From: Prevotellaceae bacterium UBA1391 | GTDB lineage: Bacteria; Bacteroidota; Bacteroidia; Bacteroidales; Bacteroidaceae | Direction: 5' to 3' | Assembly: GCA_002305265.1 (NCBI GenBank) | Contig: DBQP01000022.1 | Coordinates: forward strand, 3,364 to 67,363 | DNA length: 64,000 nucleotides | In this document: positions 1 to 7,861 of the stretch, piece after piece | How the letters are laid out: the number at the start of each line of letters is the position of its first letter | Position numbering within the stretch: the first letter of the stretch is position 1 | Notes under the pieces: generated by a model | What the model saw: only the letters and a program-made list of their open reading frames with translations | Told to the model about the DNA's origin: nothing | Databases searched by the model: none | Made by a program: the position numbers and the translations under genes

Positions 1-1
1 T

Positions 2-1483
2 CTCTGCGAGTGTCACGTTTGGCGAGTGTTCTCTCACTGCATTCAGCACGCTGTTCACCCAGTTTCGGGCAGATTGCCTTCCTCGCTCCACTTGTGCGTC
101 ACGGAATATCTCCAACCAATCCACAAGTCGCATTTTGATTCTCGACTTGTCTTTGAGCCCTGCGATGCCGTTAGTGATGCTCATGATGCGTTGTGCCTTG
201 ATGGCATACACCGCTTGCATCGTCTGCTTGTTCTGCTCCTTGGCAGCTGCATCAACCTCTGGAATGAGATAAAGGCGCAGATAGTCGTAGGTGCGGCGAC
301 CGTTGACATTGATGGATAGATAGACCGACTTGTTGCCGTTGGCAAGTTCCTTGAAGCGGATTCTCACAGGTTCCTTGGTCTTGGAATTTCTCTTGCGTTC
401 AGTCTCGGCAACGGCAATCTCTGTTTTCACTTTCTTGGTGGCAAGATACTCCTTGTATTTGTCCACGTTGGCATCGGGATCTTCCCCATGCGGCTTGTAG
501 CCTCTTCTGCCGACACGCTTCTCGAAGGTTCCGTCCTTCAATGCCTTCATGCGTTCCTTGGCCTTTTTCTCAGCTTCTTTCCAAATTTCCTTGTGTTTCT
601 CCTCGCTGTCATCCTTACGCAGATAAAGACCGACCGACTCATAGGCACGTTGTCCCTTACCATAATATATATCAAGGAAGAGGGAACGGTCTCCATTGCG
701 CATCTTGCGACTACGGACTATCACAGAACTGGTATATTCCTCGATTTTCTCCACTTGGTTCAGCTCGTCAGAAGGATCTGTGAAAGTCTCTCCATTGACA
801 ACCTCTCGCATCTTGCGTTCTTTCAGACGCTCTGCCGTCTCCATGACCAAGGCATTATTCTGCTTGTCTGCTTCGGTAATCTCTGGATTGATATAGAGCT
901 TCAGAAACTCGTACTTACGCTCACCATTATAATATATGTCGAAGTAGAGCGACTTGCTGCCGTTGGCAAGGTTCTTGAAACGAAGAGTGACAGCTTCACG
1001 CTTGTTGGGTCTGCCTCTATGTTTTTTGATTGTTCCGTCTATGGCTCTGTCCTCACCGTCATCGTCAATAAACTTCCATTGGTGTCCTTCTCTGCCCGAA
1101 ACAGCTCCGACAACTTCGTTTGCCTCACTTTCCTTTCCCTTGGCACCTTTGCCGTTTTTAGCACTGCCGACTTTTTCTTTCTTGCTTAAACGTGCAGTCT
1201 TCTTGCTTGTAGTTGTTGTAGAAGCAGGATGCTCCAAGGAAGCCTTCACTGTTTCCAACTTTCCAGACAGGATTTCTTGCACTCGCTGGTTCTTGATAGC
1301 TTCTGCCTTCTGCAAGGTCTCGGCATTGACAGCCTTAGCCTTGTCATCGTCCTCAGGAAGCAGATAAAGCTTCAAGAACTCATACGACCTCTTTCCACTT
1401 TTGTAAGTGTCGAGATAAATCGACTTTGTGCCATTCGCCAAATCCTTGTAGCGTATGCGCACAGGTTCATTGTTACTTCTCAT
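2..1483 (-). CDS. Tyrosine recombinase (integrase), N-terminal part, four tandem arm-binding repeats
   Basis: The reading frame is open from an ATG at 1483 to the window edge (494 codons, no stop), so the catalytic domain lies outside. Four tandem copies of an integrase arm DNA-binding repeat are visible at about residues 7-75, 163-232, 251-319 and 371-440. Copies 1, 2 and 4 share the pattern K-x-LANG-x-KS-(I/L/V)Y followed by Y(E/D)(F/Y)L(K/R)LY(L/I)xPE; copy 3 is divergent (RNGDRSLFLDIYY). An AT-hook-like RGRP sits at residues 156-159 between repeats 1 and 2. Residues 441-494 (RLVDWLEIFRDAQVERG) look like the start of a SAM-like core-binding domain. GC is lower than in the neighbouring chromosome, so this is probably one end of an integrated element. 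The family call is firm; four arm repeats are unusual, since one is normal. Confidence 0.85.
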   Translation of the reverse strand, partial: MRSNNEPVRIRYKDLANGTKSIYLDTYKSGKRSYEFLKLYLLPEDDDKAKAVNAETLQKAEAIKNQRVQEILSGKLETVKASLEHPASTTTTSKKTARLSKKEKVGSAKNGKGAKGKESEANEVVGAVSGREGHQWKFIDDDGEDRAIDGTIKKHRGRPNKREAVTLRFKNLANGSKSLYFDIYYNGERKYEFLKLYINPEITEADKQNNALVMETAERLKERKMREVVNGETFTDPSDELNQVEKIEEYTSSVIVRSRKMRNGDRSLFLDIYYGKGQRAYESVGLYLRKDDSEEKHKEIWKEAEKKAKERMKALKDGTFEKRVGRRGYKPHGEDPDANVDKYKEYLATKKVKTEIAVAETERKRNSKTKEPVRIRFKELANGNKSVYLSINVNGRRTYDYLRLYLIPEVDAAAKEQNKQTMQAVYAIKAQRIMSITNGIAGLKDKSRIKMRLVDWLEIFRDAQVERGRQSARNWVNSVLNAVREHSPNVTLAE

Positions 1484-1539
1484 GTTACTTTGTTATTTAT
1501 TCTACTTATTATCATTTTGCGAGATTTGTTACTCACGGT

Positions 1540-1548
1540 GCAAAGATA
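1540..1548 (-). promoter_or_regulatory. Promoter -7 box of the integrase gene
   Basis: On the minus strand this reads TATCTTTGC, a full match to the Bacteroidetes TAnnTTTG box, about 57 bases upstream of the integrase ATG. The sequence upstream is AT-rich. Confidence 0.65.
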
Positions 1549-1810
1549 CGAAAAATAATTGGATTTGTTACCCAAAACAAGAACCAATTACGAACCATTA
1601 ACTATAATAAATTATGAAATCAAATAGTAGAGTAACAAACAAATAACAAAATACACATCATGCCAAACACCTGCTATATGCTGTATATATTAGCATTTAC
1701 GCACATTTTCTTGTCTTTTCAAATGTTGCATGAGATTTGACTGCGTATTGGCTAGGATTGTTCAGGAAAAAGCTGCGCGGACGTGGTTAGGCCCATGTAT
1801 GGAAAGACCG

Positions 1811-1864
1811 GCAAAAACAGCAGGCAGACGATCTGAAAAAAGACCGTCTGCCTGCTGTTTTTGC
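1811..1864. terminator. Bidirectional terminator, perfect 20-bp inverted repeat
   Basis: Arms 1811-1830 and 1845-1864 are perfect complements around a 14-base loop. Each arm has a five-base A or T tract near its outer end, so it could terminate transcription on either strand. It lies in the otherwise gene-free stretch 1484-2037. Short reading frames at 1730-1999 overlap it and show no protein-like features. The composition change from AT-rich to GC-rich falls near 1740, the likely edge of the integrated element. Confidence 0.7.
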
Positions 1865-1996
1865 TCGCGGAACGCATGCGGTGCGGCATGGGATGGCTGC
1901 ATGAACGCTTTGACGCTGTCAAAAGAAGGCATCGATGGGCCACAGGAAGGGCTTGAAAACGGAGCGCCAGGCAAGGATGTGTCGGCTGGAATCCAC

Positions 1997-2033
1997 TAAA
2001 AACACGAGGGGATAGTTTTCAAGCCATCCCCTC
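1997..2033 (-). terminator. Intrinsic terminator downstream of tRNA-Leu
   Basis: An 8-bp stem (2006-2013 with 2026-2033) is followed on the minus strand by GTG and a run of five T. It begins just after the tRNA 3' end. Confidence 0.75.
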
Positions 2034-2037
2034 TTCG

Positions 2038-2119
2038 TGCGCCTGACAGGACTCGAACCTGCACGTCGTGAGACACCAGATCCTAAGTCTGGCGCGTCTA
2101 CCAATTTCGCCACAAGCGC
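2038..2119 (-). tRNA. tRNA-Leu, anticodon TAG
   Basis: On the minus strand the acceptor arm GCGCTTG pairs with CAGGCGC and is followed by the discriminator A. The anticodon stem is CCAGA/TCTGG around the loop CTTAGGA (anticodon TAG). The T arm contains GGTTCGAGTCC. The long variable arm fits leucine. No CCA is encoded. 82 bases. Confidence 0.95.
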
Positions 2120-2129
2120 AAAAGCAGCT

Positions 2130-2138
2130 GCAAAGGTA
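2130..2138 (-). promoter_or_regulatory. Promoter -7 box of tRNA-Leu
   Basis: Minus-strand TACCTTTGC, 11 bases before the mature tRNA 5' end. Confidence 0.7.
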
Positions 2139-2289
2139 CAGAAAATTCAGCATATCGGCATCATTCCGCAGTGAAAACTTCGAGGGAAAGCGCAGAGGAG
2201 ACTGTGGAAAGGATGTTTGGAAATGATAAGTTTCAACTGAGTTTTTGAAAAAAAACGTGCAGGACAATAGTATTTTTTAAAATAATTTG

Positions 2290-2298
2290 TAATTTTGC
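2290..2298 (+). promoter_or_regulatory. Promoter of the PL11 lyase gene, long leader
   Basis: TAATTTTGC matches the TAnnTTTG box in an AT-rich stretch. The next gene starts at 2603, so the transcript would carry a leader of about 300 bases. No terminator or known riboswitch is recognised in 2299-2602. A 95-codon frame there (2295-2582) resembles no known family and is not called. Confidence 0.6.
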
Positions 2299-2602
2299 AA
2301 GCGAGAATACCGAGTCACACCATCAACAACACAGCATTCCATTACTGCACATACCAGACAGTTACGACGAAAAGAGGCTTCATGAAGACTGCTAACGGCC
2401 TCAAGGAATGCGAAGACATCTATAGAATCCGGAGGAATGCCCATTTCTCCCCCATGCTGCATCATCACATTGGAATCCGGCTGAACGGACGATTACGCAT
2501 CCATAGGTATGAATCTTCCGATGCCTCACACTTCACTCCGAGTTGCTCGGACCTTAAAGTTGTGTGCGCTTCCAAGAACTAACTACTAATTAACAAAAAT
2601 AC

Positions 2603-5600
2603 ATGAAGAAACGTTACTTACATCTTCTTGCTGCTGCCCTTGTATTGGCAACAGCGCATGCTCAGCGTCCGACGGACCGCCTCGACCGCGGTCTTGTTGC
2701 CGTCTCTTCGGGCAGCGGCTACCTGCTCAGCTGGCGCATCTTCGGCGAGGAATACTACAACACTCGCTACAACCTCTACCGCAACGGCGTGAAAGTGAAT
2801 GACGAGCCGCTTCGTATCTCCAATTATCTCGACAACAGCGGTAGTTCGACGGCACAATATCAAGTGGCCGCAGTGGTCAATGGCGTGGAGCAAGAGAAGT
2901 GCAAAACAGTTGTTCCGTGGACAGCCAAAGACGTCAACGGCAACCCCTACTATGAATTCAATGTGAAGAGCGTGACCGGACGAGATGGCGCCGACGCGAC
3001 GTCGAACTACACGCTCAATGACATTTCGCTGGGAGATGTCGACGGCGACGGCGTGAGCGAGTTCATCGTGAAGCGAAACAGCGGCAATGCGCACGACACA
3101 GCCAACAAGACAACGTTCCACATGCTGGAATGCTACAACATCAAAGGCGCCCGTCTGTGGTACATCGACCTCGGACCGAACATGCTTTCCGGAGCCGACG
3201 AGCAGTACGACATCGTGTTCTACGACTGGGACGGTGACGGACGCGCGGAAGGATTGCTACGAGGTGCCGACAACATGATCATCCATACAGCCGACGGGAC
3301 GTCCATCAACATCGGCGACATGAACGTGGACACACGCTGGAACGGTATCGAATACACCAGCACCGGCGCTGAATATCTGCTGTATCTGGACGGCGAGACA
3401 GGCGTCCCCTATCAGATCGGGCCCACCTCACACCCCAACTACATGGACTATCCGCTCACCCGCGGGCTGGATTCCGACTGGGGCACGGGCATCATTGGAC
3501 ACCGATCGACGAAGCATTATTTCGGTGCACCTTTCCTGGACGGACGCCATGCCAGCATCTTCCTCGGGCGTGGAGCCTACACCAAGCACAAGATGGCGGC
3601 TTTTGACGTCAACCCGATTACGCATCAGCTCACACAACGATGGTATTGGACAAGCGACGGACTCGACTCCTCATGGTTCGGCAACGGCTACCACAACTAT
3701 TCCATCGCCGATGTCGATATGGACGGACGCGACGAAATCGCTTTTGGTTCCATGGTCATCGACGACAATGGAAAGGGCTTGTCGACAACCGGACTGGGGC
3801 ACGGCGACGCCCAGCACACCACAGATCTCGACCCCTACCGCAAGGGACTGGAGTTCTTCGGGTGCAATGAAACCAGTCCGAACATGAACTACCGCAACTC
3901 CACGACCTCCGAAATATATTTCCGCTCTCAAGGATCGGCGGACGATGGACGCGCGCTCATCGGCAACTTCTCGGACAAATATCCGGGCAGCCTCGGACGT
4001 TCGGTCAACACGGGCATGTTTTCTTCCGTCGCTGACCGCGAGATTCCGAACAGCGGAGCCGACATCGCATGGAGCGACCTGAACTTCCGCATCTATTGGG
4101 ACGGCGACTTGCTGGACGAGGTGCTCAACAGTCCGGGAACGGAGCGCGAGGCAAAAATCGAGAAACCCGGCACCGGACGTATCTTCACCTCCTGGGGATG
4201 TCAGATGAACAACTGGTCGAAAAACAATCCGGGAGCGCAAGGCGACATCCTTGGCGACTGGCGCGAGGAAATCATACTGCGCGCCAACGGCAATACTTCC
4301 ATTCGCATCTACACTACGCCGCACGTCACTTCCTATCGCATTCCCACACTCTGGCACGACCATCAGTACCGTCAGGCCATGGTGTGGCAGAGCATCGGAT
4401 ACAATCAGCCGCCGCACAAAAGCTATTTCCTCGGCGCCATGGAAGGCCTCACGGTGGCACCTCCGCCACTGACCAATACCGGCCGCACGGAAATTCTGAA
4501 CGGCGGCAGCATTTCTACTGCGCACAACGGACTCACCACGCTTGTGGCTGAAACCAACGACACGCACGTCAGCATTGCCGCAGGCGCCAATCCTGCTGTT
4601 GCCGTCTTCAACGTTCCCTCATGGACGCAGGGCAGCAACAACAATAAAGCCATCACGACACTTTACTACACCTGCACCGTCAGCGGCGATCCGCTGACAG
4701 GCGAGACGCGTCTGGTGAAGCAAGGCGAAGGCACGCTCGTGATGCCCAAGGGCGTTCATGCCTATACCGGCAACACCGACGTTTGGGGCGGAACACTTTC
4801 CTTCGACGGTCAGCTGCCCAACTCCTACCTCTGGCTCAACCGCTTCGCGAAGCTCAACTCGAATGGAGGCGCATTCCGGAGCATCCATGCCGACTATGCT
4901 GCTGAAATCCGCCCAGGCGGCGAAGGCAGCATTGGCGAACTCTCAGCCGACACGCTCGACCTCGGCTTCGGCAGCCGCGTGGTGTTCGACATCAACGGAG
5001 AGGCATTTACGTCAGACGCCATCAACGTGAAGACACTCATCATCCGCACGCAGAACTGGGAATACGGGCCGAAATACAACACGCCGGTCTTCGAGTTCGT
5101 CAATGCGTCGTCGACACTTGCCGAAGGCCGCTATGCGCTCGGAAGCGTCGGGAATATTGCCTCGGGCTCGCTCTCAAGCATTCGAATCGAGGGACTGACG
5201 TCCACCCGCAAGATCAGCCTGGAACTTTCCGACGGGCAGCTCTTCCTCGTCGTCGAGGGATTGCGCCCAGCTGACAGCGTCGTGTGGAAAGGACAAGCCA
5301 GCACGCTGTGGGACCTGGCTTCGTCTACCAACTTCACGCTGGCTTCCAATCCTTCTGCTGAGTCCATCTTCGTCACAGGCGACAAGGTCCGCTTCGACGA
5401 CACCGCCAGCCAGTTCAGCGTTCAACTCAACTCCGAACTAATAGCCGACTCCGTCATCGTCGACAATACGACAGACTACAGCTTTGCAGGAAAAGGTACG
5501 ATTGCAGGCCTCACCACGCTCGTCAAGCGCGGCACCGGACGCCTCACCATCTCCAACGACAACACCTACACCGGCGGCACACGCATCTCCGGCGGCACGA

Positions 5601-7177
5601 TCATCGTCAGCTCGCTGTCCAACGCCACACAGGCTTACGGCAATCTCGGCGGCCTGACGACCACCGCGCCCAAGTTCATCATCGAGAACGGAGCCACGCT
5701 TCTGACCACAGCCAATGTCAACATGGGCTCGCCCATCCAGATTCTCTCCACCGAGGGCGGCGTCATCAACAACGCGGGCGACTTCATCGTCAACAAGCCC
5801 ATTTACGGAACCACCCTCATCAAGCGGGGCACCGGCTGGATGAAACTCAACGTGGCCAACCCCTCGCTCCAGCGCATCGTCATCAGCAGCGGCACCCTGG
5901 CCGTCATCTCTGACAACAACATCTCACCGGCGCAGACCGTGGAGATTGCCGGCGGAACGCTGTCCGACGTCAACGGTGAAGGCTCTTACAGCAACTACAC
6001 CTACAACGTGGAAGTGCCGGAGGGCAAGAGCGGCACCTGGAACCTCGACGGACGGGCCACCTACAACAACCGCTTGACGGGTGCAGGCACACTCACCGTC
6101 AACAACCAAAGCACCATCTGGCGCACACAGCTGCAAGGCAACTGGTCGGCATTCACCGGCGTCATCAAGACGAAGGGAAGTCTGCCGCTCGACAACACAT
6201 ACGGACTGCCCAACGCCGAGCTCAGCATCTCCGAAGGCGACTACGTGAACAACGTCGGCAACCGCACCTTCGCCATCGGCAAACTTTCCGGCACGGGCTA
6301 TCTCTCCGGCGCCACGAGCTACGCACAAGGCGGTGCATCCGGCGTCGTAACATGGCAAATCGGCAACGCCGACAACTGGACCTTCTCTGGAAACATCACC
6401 TCAACCTGCGCCATCGTCAAGACCGGAGCAGGCAAGGTGACGCTGGCAGGAAAAGCCAACAACTACACGGGGCTCACCCGCGTCGAACAAGGCGAGCTCC
6501 ACTTCAACTCGGGCGTCAGCCTCGGCACCGGACCGCTCACCGTCAACAGCGGCGCCATCCTCTCAGGCGTGACGGGGGCCGGCGAATCACTCGCCAACTC
6601 CTCCTACACCATCAATGGAACGCTGCAAGTCGGCCTCAGTGCTACCACAGCCAGCGGTGTCATCGACTTCGGTGGGAAGAACGTGACCTTCAGCAACGGA
6701 TCCACCCTCAAGCTCAACATCCGTCGAGGTGCCACTACGATCTCCACCGGCGGCGCATCCATCCAGGGCATTGCCACGCTCACCATGTACGGCGCCATCG
6801 ACCTCGGCATTTCCAGCAGCTACTCGCTGGCCGTAGGCGACAGCGTCATCCTCTGGAAGGTTGACAAGCTCGTCGGCACGCCCACCCTCTCCTCCGATGT
6901 CATCGACGCCGCAGCCGGCCTCTACTGGGACACCCGTGCACTCGCACGCGGCGTGCTCTACGTCACCGACGTCGCGCCAGTCGGCATCTCCAACGTCAGC
7001 GCCGACACGCCTGCCCGCGTGGAAGTCGTCGACGCCAGCGGCACAACCCTCATGCAGTTCCGCTGCCGCCTGAACGAGGCCGAAAGCCATTTCCGTGCGT
7101 CCCAGCTTCCCACCGGAGTCTACATGCTCCGCATCCACACCGCACAGGGAAGCCAGACCCGCAAACTGATGAAATAA
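2603..7177 (+). CDS. Secreted rhamnogalacturonan lyase (PL11) with beta-strand repeats and type IX sorting tail
   Basis: 1524 residues. Signal peptide at 1-20. Residues 22 to about 625 match polysaccharide lyase family 11, which cleaves the rhamnose/galacturonic acid backbone of pectin by beta-elimination: DRGLVAV near the N-terminus, then calcium-binding repeats such as GDVDGDGVSEF, YDWDGDGRAEG and ADVDMDGRDEI. The rest, unusual for the family, holds autotransporter-type beta-strand repeats ((L/I)VK-x-G-x-G-x(3)L, then YTG and GGT-L) near 703-738, 973-1005, 1072-1107 and 1271-1303. The last 75 residues form a type IX type-A sorting domain (LPTGVYMLRI, ending KLMK). The enzyme should be exported by type IX secretion and displayed or released at the surface. 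No SusC/SusD pair is nearby. The GH51 gene follows on the same strand but has its own promoter. Confidence 0.9.
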   Translation: MKKRYLHLLAAALVLATAHAQRPTDRLDRGLVAVSSGSGYLLSWRIFGEEYYNTRYNLYRNGVKVNDEPLRISNYLDNSGSSTAQYQVAAVVNGVEQEKCKTVVPWTAKDVNGNPYYEFNVKSVTGRDGADATSNYTLNDISLGDVDGDGVSEFIVKRNSGNAHDTANKTTFHMLECYNIKGARLWYIDLGPNMLSGADEQYDIVFYDWDGDGRAEGLLRGADNMIIHTADGTSINIGDMNVDTRWNGIEYTSTGAEYLLYLDGETGVPYQIGPTSHPNYMDYPLTRGLDSDWGTGIIGHRSTKHYFGAPFLDGRHASIFLGRGAYTKHKMAAFDVNPITHQLTQRWYWTSDGLDSSWFGNGYHNYSIADVDMDGRDEIAFGSMVIDDNGKGLSTTGLGHGDAQHTTDLDPYRKGLEFFGCNETSPNMNYRNSTTSEIYFRSQGSADDGRALIGNFSDKYPGSLGRSVNTGMFSSVADREIPNSGADIAWSDLNFRIYWDGDLLDEVLNSPGTEREAKIEKPGTGRIFTSWGCQMNNWSKNNPGAQGDILGDWREEIILRANGNTSIRIYTTPHVTSYRIPTLWHDHQYRQAMVWQSIGYNQPPHKSYFLGAMEGLTVAPPPLTNTGRTEILNGGSISTAHNGLTTLVAETNDTHVSIAAGANPAVAVFNVPSWTQGSNNNKAITTLYYTCTVSGDPLTGETRLVKQGEGTLVMPKGVHAYTGNTDVWGGTLSFDGQLPNSYLWLNRFAKLNSNGGAFRSIHADYAAEIRPGGEGSIGELSADTLDLGFGSRVVFDINGEAFTSDAINVKTLIIRTQNWEYGPKYNTPVFEFVNASSTLAEGRYALGSVGNIASGSLSSIRIEGLTSTRKISLELSDGQLFLVVEGLRPADSVVWKGQASTLWDLASSTNFTLASNPSAESIFVTGDKVRFDDTASQFSVQLNSELIADSVIVDNTTDYSFAGKGTIAGLTTLVKRGTGRLTISNDNTYTGGTRISGGTIIVSSLSNATQAYGNLGGLTTTAPKFIIENGATLLTTANVNMGSPIQILSTEGGVINNAGDFIVNKPIYGTTLIKRGTGWMKLNVANPSLQRIVISSGTLAVISDNNISPAQTVEIAGGTLSDVNGEGSYSNYTYNVEVPEGKSGTWNLDGRATYNNRLTGAGTLTVNNQSTIWRTQLQGNWSAFTGVIKTKGSLPLDNTYGLPNAELSISEGDYVNNVGNRTFAIGKLSGTGYLSGATSYAQGGASGVVTWQIGNADNWTFSGNITSTCAIVKTGAGKVTLAGKANNYTGLTRVEQGELHFNSGVSLGTGPLTVNSGAILSGVTGAGESLANSSYTINGTLQVGLSATTASGVIDFGGKNVTFSNGSTLKLNIRRGATTISTGGASIQGIATLTMYGAIDLGISSSYSLAVGDSVILWKVDKLVGTPTLSSDVIDAAAGLYWDTRALARGVLYVTDVAPVGISNVSADTPARVEVVDASGTTLMQFRCRLNEAESHFRASQLPTGVYMLRIHTAQGSQTRKLMK

Positions 7178-7229
7178 CCTTCTGGCGTTCCCACCCGTAC
7201 GCCGCCAACACCACACAGACTTTTCTATC

Positions 7230-7274
7230 GTCGGCATCGACCGCTGCTTGCAGCGCGTCGGTGCCGACTTTTTT
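7230..7274 (+). terminator. Intrinsic terminator after the PL11 gene
   Basis: A 12-bp stem (7230-7241 with 7257-7268, one G:U pair) is followed by TTTTTT, 52 bases after the stop codon. Confidence 0.8.
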
Positions 7275-7433
7275 ATGCCCGCCCCGCCCATCACGCAATG
7301 GCTGCGCTGGCGCAGCGACCCGCACCTCCTCCGCCTCGACACACCCCCTCCTCCACCCTGCCGGACGGAGGGCGCGCAGAGGCCGGCGCAGCAACATTCA
7401 CCTCAACGGAAGCGTTCGTTGTAATGATTACGA

Positions 7434-7487
7434 GAAGGCCTTCCTGATGAATCGAGAAGGCCTTCTCACCACGCCACGAAGGCCTTC
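7434..7487. repeat. Triplet palindrome locus 1 (GAAGGCCTTC x3, 22-bp period)
   Basis: GAAGGCCTTC occurs at 7434, 7456 and 7478, exactly 22 bases apart. It lies in the gene-free stretch 7275-7861, where nothing else but the downstream promoter is recognised. Seven further loci have the same layout. Confidence 0.95.
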
Positions 7488-7765
7488 CTGCCAGTTTTTG
7501 GCATGCGCGCCCGCGCCAGACGGATGCAGACGCGGCTGCAGCAACGCGCAGCCGCTGCGGAAAGCAATCGAGCAACTGCCGGCGGAAGCAGGATGTCGGC
7601 ATCAGGAATCAAGCGGAAGCCGGCCATTCCGGCGCTGCTTCTTTCCACCCGACAAGCAGACGTAAAAGGGCCGCTCTGCCTATGCAAGCTGCGGAGCTGC
7701 CCTCCAAAAGATGCGGAAGCCGCCATAATCTCATCGGAAAACTTGACAAAACCAAAAAAACGCTT

Positions 7766-7773
7766 TATCTTTG
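7766..7773 (+). promoter_or_regulatory. Promoter -7 box of the GH51 gene
   Basis: TATCTTTG, about 88 bases before the start codon, with TTGAC about 20 bases upstream. Confidence 0.65.
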
Positions 7774-7861
7774 TAAGTAGATTCCACGTCCCGGCCCACG
7801 CGGGAATGGGCACGCCCAGAATTCGTGAAAAACAAATTTCATTCTTCAACCTACAACTACC

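Noticed and set aside
2038..2119. tRNA-Leu as attachment site of the integrase-bearing element
   Set aside because: The integrase is close, but GC-rich host-like sequence and the tRNA terminator lie between tRNA and element, and no duplicated tRNA end is visible in the window.
2295..2582. 95-codon reading frame in the PL11 leader
   Set aside because: It begins inside the promoter region and has no protein-like features; left as leader sequence.
7291..7602. Many short reading frames with the recurring peptide pattern EGL...RRPS...KAF at all eight triplet loci
   Set aside because: They are the palindrome read in three frames: a 22-bp step shifts the frame by one at each copy. No start, domain or composition supports a protein.
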